Source of the DNA: Acidobacteriota bacterium | GTDB lineage: Bacteria > Acidobacteriota > JAAYUB01 > JAMOQF01 | Assembly (NCBI GenBank): GCA_027040585.1 | Contig: JALULU010000371.1 | Coordinates: forward strand, 1 to 5,942 | Length of the DNA stretch: 5,942 bases | Reading direction: 5' to 3' | Part shown: in pieces, positions 1-5,583 of the stretch | Numbering within the stretch: the stretch's first letter is position 1 | Layout: each line of letters begins with the position of its first letter | Notes under the pieces: model-generated | What the model saw: the letters and a program-made list of their open reading frames with translations, nothing else | The model's database searches: none | Told to the model about the DNA's origin: nothing | Position numbers and translations under genes: made by a program

Positions 1-1431
1 CTTTTCAAAATATTTTTTCTCTTTAATTTGCTTTAAGGGATCTTCTTTTGCGTCAACTTTAAATTCAATTATGTATGCCTTGTCTGGAATGAGAATTGTT
101 AAGTCAATCCTACCTTTATTTGTCACATCCTCTGCAATTAAATCAACTCCAAGGGATGAAAGGAAGGAGTAGATAACACTTCCATAAAACCCCTCATAAC
201 CTGCTATCTCATTTTTTGTAAAATTTGTATAGGAAATTGAGGAAAATAGAGATTTGAAATCTTCAATTAAACCATTGACGTCTCCTTCAAGCAATTTTCT
301 ATACACACTCCTTGTCCCTGGCTTCTCACTTAAAATATACTCCACTACAAATTCATTAAAACTTCTCTTAACCTCAAAATTTGGATAGGATAAAAGATAT
401 AAACTTGTTCCATCTGGCATTGGTACTGTATCCTTTATTGTCAAATATCCTGTCTGCCAGAGGAGGGCTTCAATTTTCATTGTATATACATCAAAACTCC
501 CAAGTAAACTGTCCGTTGCCTCAATTTCTTCAAGCTCTGGTATAAAATACTTTTCCCTTTTCATTAACTTTATTAAAAACGTTGGACTCCCTGTCTCAAA
601 CCAGTAGGGCTTAAATTTAAGTCCTTTTTTTATAAATAAAAGTATATCAAAGGGATTGTAAACCTTTTCTCCAAGCCATGAATAGCCGTTATACCATTTT
701 CTTACCTCATCTCTATTTGCTCCCTTTAAATATTCACTAAAGTACTTATCAAGTTCGCTCTCAGTATATCCGCATAAATCTGAAAAATTTTCATCCACTG
801 TTATATCTTCAAGATTGTTTAACTTACTAAATAGATTTACCTTGCTAAACTTTGTAACACCTGTTAGAAATACAAATCTCAAATACTCATCAAGTCCCTT
901 TAGTACCCCATAAAAATTTGAGAGTAAATCCCTTATCTCCTCTGCAAACTCAGGCTTTTCAATGTTATCAAGTATTGGCTTGTCATATTCATCTATTAAT
1001 ACAACAACTGGCTTTTTGTATTTATCGTAGGCTTTTAAAATTAACTCTTCAAAACAGTTTGATGCATCCTTTTTTGTGCAATTTACCCCAAGCCATCTCT
1101 CATTTTTTTCAAGTATTACAATTGCTCTTTCTTCAAACTTTTCCTTTGAGGAAAAATTTCCACCGCTGAAATCAACCCTTATCACTGGAAATTTCTCCTC
1201 CCAATTCCATTTATCGTAAATGTAAAGTCCTTTAAATAGTTCCTTATTCCCTTCAAAAATATGTTTTAGAGTATCAACTGTAAGTGTCTTTCCAAATCTC
1301 CTTGGACGGGATAGGAAAAAATAATCCCCGGAATTTATTAATTCATAAATCCTTTTTGTCTTATCCACATAAAGGCAATTCCCTTTTATTATTTTTTCTA
1401 AACTGTTTAATCCAATTGGTAATTTTTTCAT
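1..1431 (-). CDS. AAA-ATPase-like / PD-(D/E)XK nuclease-fold fusion protein (3' end cut by the window)
   Basis: The frame is open for 477 codons from ATG at 1431 to the window edge with no stop, so only the C-terminus is missing. The start is supported by AAGGAAAG just upstream. The N-terminal half matches the AAA-ATPase-like family (PF09820 type): an atypical P-loop SRPRRFGKT (residues 41-49), Walker B VVVLIDEYD (142-150), a sensor-like FLTGVTKFSK (188-197), and the later family signatures WYNGY (246-250), YNPFDILLF (258-266) and YWFETGSPTFL (276-286). The C-terminal part is a PD-(D/E)XK fold (PDDEXK_9 type): EGFYGSVIYSFL (413-424), then GRIDLTILIPDKAYIIEFKV (440-459) with candidate catalytic D443, E456 and K458. 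Such proteins are cytoplasmic, usually 500-560 residues, and often present in several divergent copies per genome. A role in nucleic-acid cleavage or defence is suspected, but their biology is poorly known. About 30-60 residues are probably missing. Domain identity is firm; function is not. Confidence 0.93.
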   Translation of the reverse strand, partial: MKKLPIGLNSLEKIIKGNCLYVDKTKRIYELINSGDYFFLSRPRRFGKTLTVDTLKHIFEGNKELFKGLYIYDKWNWEEKFPVIRVDFSGGNFSSKEKFEERAIVILEKNERWLGVNCTKKDASNCFEELILKAYDKYKKPVVVLIDEYDKPILDNIEKPEFAEEIRDLLSNFYGVLKGLDEYLRFVFLTGVTKFSKVNLFSKLNNLEDITVDENFSDLCGYTESELDKYFSEYLKGANRDEVRKWYNGYSWLGEKVYNPFDILLFIKKGLKFKPYWFETGSPTFLIKLMKREKYFIPELEEIEATDSLLGSFDVYTMKIEALLWQTGYLTIKDTVPMPDGTSLYLLSYPNFEVKRSFNEFVVEYILSEKPGTRSVYRKLLEGDVNGLIEDFKSLFSSISYTNFTKNEIAGYEGFYGSVIYSFLSSLGVDLIAEDVTNKGRIDLTILIPDKAYIIEFKVDAKEDPLKQIKEKKYFEK

Positions 1432-1463
1432 AATTCTTTCCTTAAAATTTCTTTTATAGAAAT

Positions 1464-1492
1464 ATTCTACAGGAAATTGAACAGTTATGCAA
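1464..1492 (-). promoter_or_regulatory. Possible weak promoter of the AAA-ATPase/nuclease gene
   Basis: On the minus strand a TAGAAT (1464-1469; 5 of 6 to the -10 consensus) lies 17 bases downstream of TTGCAT (1487-1492; only 3 of 6 to the -35 consensus). This would give a leader of roughly 25 bases before the ATG at 1431. The -35 box touches the outer arm of the first REP-like repeat. The call rests on a partial match in AT-rich DNA and is weak. A second, poorer -10 candidate is TATAAA at 1453-1458. Confidence 0.28.
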
Positions 1493-1545
1493 ACACAATT
1501 CAGAATGTAGCACAGACATTCTTGTCTGTGTCTGAATTTTGTTTG
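1490..1545 (+). repeat. REP-like palindrome, copy 1 (two-stem form)
   Basis: The core CACAGACATTCTTGTCTGTG (1511-1530) is a perfect 8-base inverted repeat around the loop TTCT. The tetranucleotide GTAG (1507-1510) sits directly 5' of the stem. An outer inverted repeat encloses it: CAAACACAATTCAGA (1490-1504) pairs with TCTGAATTTTGTTTG (1531-1545) at 14 of 15 positions. The six bases ATGTAG are left unpaired on the 5' side. An asymmetric GTAG at the foot of an intergenic hairpin is the hallmark of REP sequences mobilised by RAYT (Y1, IS200/IS605-like) transposases. Assignment to that class is inference, because no RAYT gene is in the window. Confidence 0.75.
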
Positions 1546-1570
1546 TGTATTAATTTTGTCTGTGTATGAA
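1520..1570 (+). repeat. Three tandem 17-base units derived from the REP-like right half
   Basis: Units 1520-1536 (TCTTGTCTGTGTCTGAA), 1537-1553 (TTTTGTTTGTGTATTAA) and 1554-1570 (TTTTGTCTGTGTATGAA) are directly adjacent. Each differs from a neighbour at only a few positions; units two and three match at 15 of 17. The same sequence occurs once as the right half of copy 3 (1650-1666), so the first unit is the right arm of copy 1 plus flank, and the other two look like local duplications of it. Confidence 0.7.
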
Positions 1571-1573
1571 TCA

Positions 1574-1620
1574 TGTGTCAGAATCACGGGCAGGAATGCC
1601 TGTGTTACACTACTGACACA
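1574..1620 (-). repeat. REP-like palindrome, copy 2 (inverted orientation)
   Basis: The core at 1585-1604 reads CACGGGCAGGAATGCCTGTG on the plus strand. It is the reverse-complement orientation of copies 1 and 3, with an 8-pair stem (one G-T pair, 1588 with 1601) and loop GGAA. An outer stem TGTGTCAG (1574-1581) with CTGACACA (1613-1620) is perfect over 8 bases, with AAT and TTACACTA unpaired between outer and inner stems. On the minus strand the base-of-stem tetranucleotide is GTAA instead of GTAG. The two-stem layout is the same as copy 1 although the outer-arm sequence differs. Confidence 0.7.
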
Positions 1621-1628
1621 GGCAGGAA
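1617..1628 (-). repeat. Half copy of the REP-like element
   Basis: CACAGGCAGGAA matches the first 12 bases of the copy 2 core (1585-1596) except for one base, and then the sequence diverges into ATTTGATT. It overlaps the right outer arm of copy 2 and lies directly before copy 3. It looks like a truncated inverted copy, or the remains of one half of a REP pair. Confidence 0.5.
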
Positions 1629-1636
1629 ATTTGATT

Positions 1637-1660
1637 GTAGCACAGACATTCCTGTCTGTG
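1637..1660 (+). repeat. REP-like palindrome, copy 3
   Basis: GTAG (1637-1640) is followed at once by CACAGACATTCCTGTCTGTG (1641-1660), a perfect 8-base stem around the loop TTCC. It differs from the copy 1 core at one loop base only. It is followed by TATGAATTCAGG, which resembles the right flank of copy 1, but no clear outer stem is formed. With copy 2 it forms a head-to-head inverted pair, the usual REP/inverse-REP arrangement. Confidence 0.72.
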
Positions 1661-1708
1661 TATGAATTCAGGATGGGATGAGATGGGGACAGACCTGTTA
1701 AATTGACC

Positions 1709-1767
1709 AAAATGAAAAGTGGTGGAAAAGATAAAAATGGTGAAAAATGGAGGGGGGAGGATTTGAG
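1709..1767 (-). terminator. G-free C/U-rich tract, possible Rho-dependent termination (rut-like) site
   Basis: The plus strand has no C for 59 bases, so RNA made from the minus strand has no G over that length. It carries 22 C, and CC and UC dinucleotides are frequent. It lies just past the stop codon of the 81-residue gene (1786) and after the hairpin at 1755-1774. An untranslated, C-rich, G-free stretch is what Rho loads onto in well-studied bacteria. The composition is seen directly; Rho action is inferred. Confidence 0.4.
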
Positions 1768-1774
1768 CCCTCCC
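1755..1774. terminator. Hairpin after the 81-residue gene, possible terminator
   Basis: GGGAGG (1755-1760) and CCTCCC (1769-1774) form a perfect 6-base GC-rich stem around an 8-base loop. In the minus direction it begins 12 bases after the stop codon, but a T run (ATTTTT) follows only after another six C/T bases. In the plus direction two T runs follow (1781-1786 and 1790-1795), after a six-base gap. It could act in either direction. The offset T runs make it a weak intrinsic terminator on its own, and it may act together with the G-free tract. Confidence 0.45.
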
Positions 1775-1785
1775 TGGGAATTTTT

Positions 1786-2031
1786 TCAGTTTTTTGGGGT
1801 TTTGGGAGATAACTTTAGTTTGTTGTTTTCAATTACGGCGCGGATAGTTTTATCACCATTTTTGAATATATAAAGGCCTGATTTAGTTGTTCCATAAGAA
1901 GTGTAGGTGTCGTTGTTGAATTTAAGAGCGGTTATTTTTTGGGTAGCGTCAAAAATAAGAGTAACAGGAATTGTTTTTTGGCCACCTCCTAAAATCTCTA
2001 CATCAAATAAAAACATAAAACCACTACTCAT
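1786..2031 (-). CDS. Small hypothetical protein overlapping the end of the exported 644-residue protein
   Basis: This 81-residue frame starts at ATG 2031, inside the last codons of the upstream gene. The overlap is the eight bases ATGAGTAG, holding both this start and the upstream stop TAG. The previous in-frame codon is TAA, so it cannot start further up. No good Shine-Dalgarno is visible (only AGAAGAAA about 9 bases away), so translation by coupling or re-initiation is likely. The protein looks real: alternating hydrophobic segments typical of beta-strands (FMFLFDVEIL, TIPVTLIFDA, KITALKF, SGLYIFKNGDK, IRAVIENNKLKL) and a basic tail (SPKTPKN). It has no signal peptide and no family I recognise. 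It could be a partner of the upstream protein, or that protein's last domain split off by a one-base frameshift. Transcription probably ends just downstream. Confidence 0.6.
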   Translation of the reverse strand: MSSGFMFLFDVEILGGGQKTIPVTLIFDATQKITALKFNNDTYTSYGTTKSGLYIFKNGDKTIRAVIENNKLKLSPKTPKN

Positions 2032-3958
2032 TTAAAATATAAATTTCTTCTTTTTCTCTATTTCCTTCAATATTTAATTTAATTTGATAAAAAATAAATC
2101 TATCTTCATCATTAATGGTATTGTGTAATTTAATAAAAGGTTGAAGTGTTATAGTATTAGGATTATTATCATTAGGATCCCCCACATTTACTACAATATC
2201 CTCAACATCCCAACCCTTCGGAATGACCAATTCTCTTTCAAATGGGACTAAGGGATCACCAGGCCATGGGTCTAAACCACTTGATGTTTCGTCCCCAGCA
2301 CTCTCTACTCTATATGTTGATATTAAATGGATATGCGTCTTCCCAGTTTTAGGTTCAACCCATTTCATAACTAACATATGCATACCTCCCCATTCGCCAA
2401 CTGCTGACTTAATTAAAGGACTATACGTAGATGGGAGACCATTGCTAGTACTTAAACCTTGTTCTGGAGGTGCATTAGTCCTTGCATCTTCTTGTTTAAA
2501 GCAATAAACCTCAAATTGTTTCCTTGTTTCTTTATCACTTAACGAGTTGTAAAACTTCTCTATCCAATCTTTATCTTTTACCATTTGTTCTCCTGCTTTA
2601 TAAAGTTTAGAATCCTTTCTAAAGTTTAAAAGTGAATTAACCATATTTGGATCATATGTTTTATCAAATACAACAGTATCTGCAAATCTATCAGCAGAAC
2701 AAACGATCGCTATTCTGTTTGGTTCAAACATAAATGTAAATTCTCCATATTTTATCATTGTTGTTTTCATTTTACCTGTAGTTTTGTAATCTTTTACATT
2801 CTCTTTCAATAGATCAAAATTCAATTTAGCACCATGTAATTGATTGTTTAAACCAAATCCTTCTGCATTGATAAAATTATGAGCAAAATTATAAATTATT
2901 GCATCTTCACCTTTTCTTTTTCCACTTTCTACTTCTTTACAAACTTCCTTAGCATTGAAAGCGTAAGCAAGGATTTTAATTGCTTTTCTTTCTTCTTCTG
3001 AACCTGCATTTTCAGAAAGTGTAAATATGGAATTGTTGCCAAATCGTTTATAACCTACATAATTTGCATTTTTTTCTATTTTATTTAAAAGTTTAGGATT
3101 ATTCTCTTTGATACTATCATATAGTTTTGCTAAGTAATTTATATAAGTATCAAAAATTTTATCCTTACCTATAATTTTGGAAATCTCTATTTTGTTGAAA
3201 TTTTCTCCTTCATCTAAATTATATCCTGATGGTGAACGTGCTTCAAGAGTTAAAACATTGTTCAGTTTGTTTTCATCAATTACTAAGGCATAACTTTTAC
3301 TTGTGTCATTTTCTAATATTCCTTCTTTAAGTGTCAGTCCTAATCGTTCTATTAAATCTCTATGTAATAATTCATAAGTTTTATCAGGAATAAGCACAGC
3401 TCCAAACGTTTGTCCATCTAATAAAACCTCTCCGCTTTCCCTTATCTTTTGCGCGTATGCTTCTAAACTCTGTACATATGCCTTAACATTCTCACTCATT
3501 TTAGGTGTATATACAACCTTAATTTTAGCAGGTTCTTCTAAATCTGGTTTATCATATAAACTTCTGTCCCAAACAATCTTATCACCTTCTACATTTAAAT
3601 GGAAAGGATCTTTTTTATTTCCATCTAGATAATCTTCACTTAAATAAATACGCGCGTAGTTTCCACCATGTAACATAAGGTTTTCAGCATTCTCTTGTGT
3701 TGCGAAAGAATAACCCTCTACAAACGAACCATTTTCAATAGCTTCCTCTAATCTCTTTGCATTTGGTCCGTTGTAATCATCCAATGCATTTAAAAAATAG
3801 TATGGTGGCTCAAGTGAAGAATCATCTACAAAATTACCCTTAATCTGATCATACTTTACAACGTACTTGTTAATATATGGAGTATATCCATTTATAGTCC
3901 CCAAAACAAAAACCCCACAAACTAACACCAAAATCAGAAGAAGAGTTAACCTTTTCAT
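2024..3958 (-). CDS. Exported protein of unknown function, 644 residues
   Basis: The start at ATG 3958 gives MKRL followed by a hydrophobic stretch (residues 4-20) typical of a signal peptide or signal anchor. GGGGTGAT lies just upstream as Shine-Dalgarno. The frame stays open back to an ATG at 4102, but that would bury the signal 48 residues inside, and the likely promoter -10 (3990-3995) lies downstream of it, so the short form is chosen. VLVC at 11-14 is not a lipobox, as the residue before Cys is Val. The rest is a soluble, Lys/Glu/Asn-rich protein with no repeats and no further membrane segment. Residues 150-205 and 265-345 are rich in charged helical sequence. The last 125 residues look beta-rich (MHMLVMKWVEPKTGKTHIHL at 526-545, then WDVEDIVVNVGD at 583-594). 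I recognise no family. It overlaps the 81-residue gene by eight bases. Arg codons include four CGN of about twenty, unlike the upstream neighbour (none). Confidence 0.85.
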   Translation of the reverse strand: MKRLTLLLILVLVCGVFVLGTINGYTPYINKYVVKYDQIKGNFVDDSSLEPPYYFLNALDDYNGPNAKRLEEAIENGSFVEGYSFATQENAENLMLHGGNYARIYLSEDYLDGNKKDPFHLNVEGDKIVWDRSLYDKPDLEEPAKIKVVYTPKMSENVKAYVQSLEAYAQKIRESGEVLLDGQTFGAVLIPDKTYELLHRDLIERLGLTLKEGILENDTSKSYALVIDENKLNNVLTLEARSPSGYNLDEGENFNKIEISKIIGKDKIFDTYINYLAKLYDSIKENNPKLLNKIEKNANYVGYKRFGNNSIFTLSENAGSEEERKAIKILAYAFNAKEVCKEVESGKRKGEDAIIYNFAHNFINAEGFGLNNQLHGAKLNFDLLKENVKDYKTTGKMKTTMIKYGEFTFMFEPNRIAIVCSADRFADTVVFDKTYDPNMVNSLLNFRKDSKLYKAGEQMVKDKDWIEKFYNSLSDKETRKQFEVYCFKQEDARTNAPPEQGLSTSNGLPSTYSPLIKSAVGEWGGMHMLVMKWVEPKTGKTHIHLISTYRVESAGDETSSGLDPWPGDPLVPFERELVIPKGWDVEDIVVNVGDPNDNNPNTITLQPFIKLHNTINDEDRFIFYQIKLNIEGNREKEEIYILNE

Positions 3959-3989
3959 AACCATCACCCCAAAAAAAGTTTTCAAGGAT

Positions 3990-4018
3990 ATTATAGCATG
4001 AAAGTTATTTTCTGTTAA
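3990..4018 (-). promoter_or_regulatory. Strong sigma70-type promoter with extended -10, upstream of the 644-residue gene
   Basis: On the minus strand TTAACA (4013-4018, 5 of 6 to the -35 consensus) is followed after exactly 17 bases by a perfect TATAAT (3990-3995). The -10 is preceded by TGC, giving the extended -10 form TGnTATAAT. The predicted start near 3983 leaves a leader of about 25 bases carrying the Shine-Dalgarno of the gene at 3958. The -35 box lies within the last codons of the upstream DUF11-type gene, so the 644- and 81-residue genes can be transcribed independently of it. No terminator hairpin is seen between the two genes, so read-through from upstream may add to it. Confidence 0.75.
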
Positions 4019-5558
4019 ATTTTTGGCTTTTATATTTAACCACACTAAATTCCTTCCAGAAAAAGTTGTCCTCCATATCTGGATCTGTTTCGCTTGATTC
4101 AATATTTACGCTATTTGTAAAGTTTCCTGTCTTTTCTGGAATTACAACAAGGAGTAGATTTTCTTCCTTAAAGGGCTCTAAATTTTTTATGTGCCACTTT
4201 AACTTACACGGGTTAAAATCTCCTCTACTTAAAAAGTAATTTACAAGTTTAAAGTGCTCTGGAAGGGTAATATTTACGTAGGCATCCTTTGATGGGTCAC
4301 AACCTCTGTTAAATGCACTTATTAGAAAGAAATTTTTTACACCTACAAAGAAATTTTTGCCACTTAAAGTTTCAAATACACCGTTTTCGCTGATTTTTTC
4401 ACTTTTATTTACAACTGATGTGAAACTACTATCCACCAGGTTATCGTCTAACTTATTTATCTTACCCTTTAAAAAATACTCCTTTGAGTTGTGGTATTTA
4501 CCGTAGATGTCAAGTTTTGCAAATTTTCCGGGAGATATCTTTCCCACAATCCACTTTCCATCACTTGAGAAAAAGCCCTGGGAGGCTGTAAAACTTAAAA
4601 TCTCAAAATCCTCTGGAAATTTAAAGGAAACTGTAGTCTTTTCATCTGATGGGATTTCCCCCTTATTTCTTACAACTACGTGGTAGTAGAGTTTTCCACA
4701 GGTTGAGATTTTATCCCTATCTGGTAAAACTGAAATTGTCAAATTTTCCTTTTTTTCTTTGTAAAAGGGAATTACATCTGAGTTGTTTGAAAGGTCCATA
4801 TCCCTTGTCTTGCTATTTAGAAAGGCTGAAATTTTAGCTGGAACAGATCTTCTTAAAAAAAGTGTCAACTTTAACTCCTTAATTTCACCTCCCTTTAACT
4901 CGCCTATCCACCACTTACCATCATCCGGGTTAAAACTCCCTGAATTTGAATAACTTTTAAGGATTTTAAAGAGCTCTGGAGGTACCCTGAGATTTACATA
5001 TACACCCTCTGAAATCCCCTTTGAATTGTTTTTAACAAAAACTTTAACATTAAATGGTTCTTTTCTTTTTGGAAATCTATTTGATGAAGAGATTTTAACT
5101 AACAGGTCTGATGTGGGAATTACATTTATTTTTACTCCCATCTCGTTGTTACTCTCATTTTCATCGCTATCACACATTACCCTAAAGGTACTTAAAATTT
5201 CCCCCCTTACAAAATCCTTTACAGTACACCTTATCATTATAAACTTCACACCATCTTGAGGTATGTCCCCAATGTTTAAATTTTGGTAAAGAGTGTACCA
5301 GGTGTTTCCACCATCTGTTGAAAATTTAACGTCCCTTAACTTATCTGAAAGATCTGAGTTTAGGATTACATTTTCCGCTTTATCAGGTCCACCATTTCTA
5401 ATATTTACTCCAAACCTCAACTCTTCCCCTGCAATTACAGGATTTGGGGCGTATAAAACGTTTATACTGAGGTCAGAACTCTTTATAAAATTTCCAAATT
5501 GAAATGTTACAATTAGTGGAAATATTAAAATTAAAAAAATAAATCTTTTAACCTTCAT
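4005..5558 (-). CDS. Secreted protein with four DUF11/CARDB-like beta-sandwich repeats
   Basis: Start ATG 5558 follows GAGG at an 8-base distance. The N-terminus MKVKR plus a hydrophobic run (residues 6-20) is a signal peptide. The remainder divides into four related units at about 29-147, 149-265, 272-384 and 395-508. Each opens with a strand and a [V/F]xVxNxG-type segment (FGVNIRNGG, VKVFVKNNS, YHVVVRNKG, FLISAFNRG). Units 2-4 share a central core of G-[SFD]-F, then KW, I or V and a hydrophobic strand (SGSFNPDDGKWWIGELKGG, QGFFSSDGKWIVGKISPG, RGDFNPCKLKWHIKNLEP). Units 1, 2 and 4 close with an acidic, Asn-rich D-x-N turn (DSDENESNNE, DMDLSNNS, DPDMEDNFF). This is the pattern of the DUF11 / CARDB Ig-like repeats in secreted and surface proteins. 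No LPXTG, S-layer or membrane anchor follows, so it is probably released or bound non-covalently. It is transcribed divergently from the VWFA-related gene. Its partner or ligand is unknown. Confidence 0.88.
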   Translation of the reverse strand: MKVKRFIFLILIFPLIVTFQFGNFIKSSDLSINVLYAPNPVIAGEELRFGVNIRNGGPDKAENVILNSDLSDKLRDVKFSTDGGNTWYTLYQNLNIGDIPQDGVKFIMIRCTVKDFVRGEILSTFRVMCDSDENESNNEMGVKINVIPTSDLLVKISSSNRFPKRKEPFNVKVFVKNNSKGISEGVYVNLRVPPELFKILKSYSNSGSFNPDDGKWWIGELKGGEIKELKLTLFLRRSVPAKISAFLNSKTRDMDLSNNSDVIPFYKEKKENLTISVLPDRDKISTCGKLYYHVVVRNKGEIPSDEKTTVSFKFPEDFEILSFTASQGFFSSDGKWIVGKISPGKFAKLDIYGKYHNSKEYFLKGKINKLDDNLVDSSFTSVVNKSEKISENGVFETLSGKNFFVGVKNFFLISAFNRGCDPSKDAYVNITLPEHFKLVNYFLSRGDFNPCKLKWHIKNLEPFKEENLLLVVIPEKTGNFTNSVNIESSETDPDMEDNFFWKEFSVVKYKSQKFNRK

Positions 5559-5583
5559 TTGGCATCCTCAATTTAATAAAATG

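Larger units (their letters stand above)
1432..1785. other. Gene-free intergenic region with a REP-like repeat cluster and transcription-end signals
   Basis: I see no convincing reading frame here on either strand. From left to right it holds the upstream region of the AAA-ATPase/nuclease gene, a cluster of short palindromic repeats (1490-1660) with fragments, a possible decayed repeat around 1685-1708, a cytosine-free purine-rich stretch (1709-1767, plus strand) and a hairpin (1755-1774). The genes on both sides are on the minus strand, so the region is the 3' end of one unit followed by the 5' region of the next. Confidence 0.8.

Noticed and set aside
918..1169. Plus-strand open frame antisense to the AAA-ATPase/nuclease gene
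   Set aside because: Its translation is a low-information mix rich in Leu, Gln and Phe, while the opposite strand encodes clear Walker motifs in the same interval.
1490..1660. CRISPR array
   Set aside because: The repeats are palindromes in both orientations at uneven spacing, with diverged copies and no unique spacers of constant length.
1745..1774. Minus-strand sequence resembling a tRNA 3' end (GCTCAAATCC followed by a C-rich acceptor-like strand), which could mark an attachment site
   Set aside because: The loop has C where T54 is expected, the T-stem pairs properly only with an 8-base loop, and no D-arm, anticodon arm or 5' acceptor strand is present; the upstream bases are coding sequence. 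A chance match in a hairpin is more likely.
2223..2507. Plus-strand open frame antisense to the exported 644-residue gene
   Set aside because: No ribosome site of note, no domain-like pattern, and it lies wholly within a well-supported gene on the other strand.
3916..3927. Lipoprotein signal (VLVC) in the 644-residue protein
   Set aside because: The residue before Cys is Val rather than Gly/Ala/Ser, and a hydrophobic stretch continues after the Cys, which fits an ordinary signal peptide or anchor.
3968..4004. Intrinsic terminator for the DUF11-type gene
   Set aside because: A T run exists on the minus strand (3971-3977), but no stable hairpin precedes it; the gap is better explained by the promoter of the next gene.
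3959..4102. Upstream start at 4102 giving a 692-residue form of the exported protein
   Set aside because: It would place the signal peptide internally, overlap the preceding gene by nearly 100 bases, and lie upstream of the likely transcription start. The ATG at 3958 has a good ribosome site. The ATG at 3964 is too close to that site.
4649..5502. Three short plus-strand open frames (4649-4837, 5026-5259, 5293-5502)
   Set aside because: All are antisense to the DUF11-type gene, whose repeated domain pattern is continuous through the whole interval.
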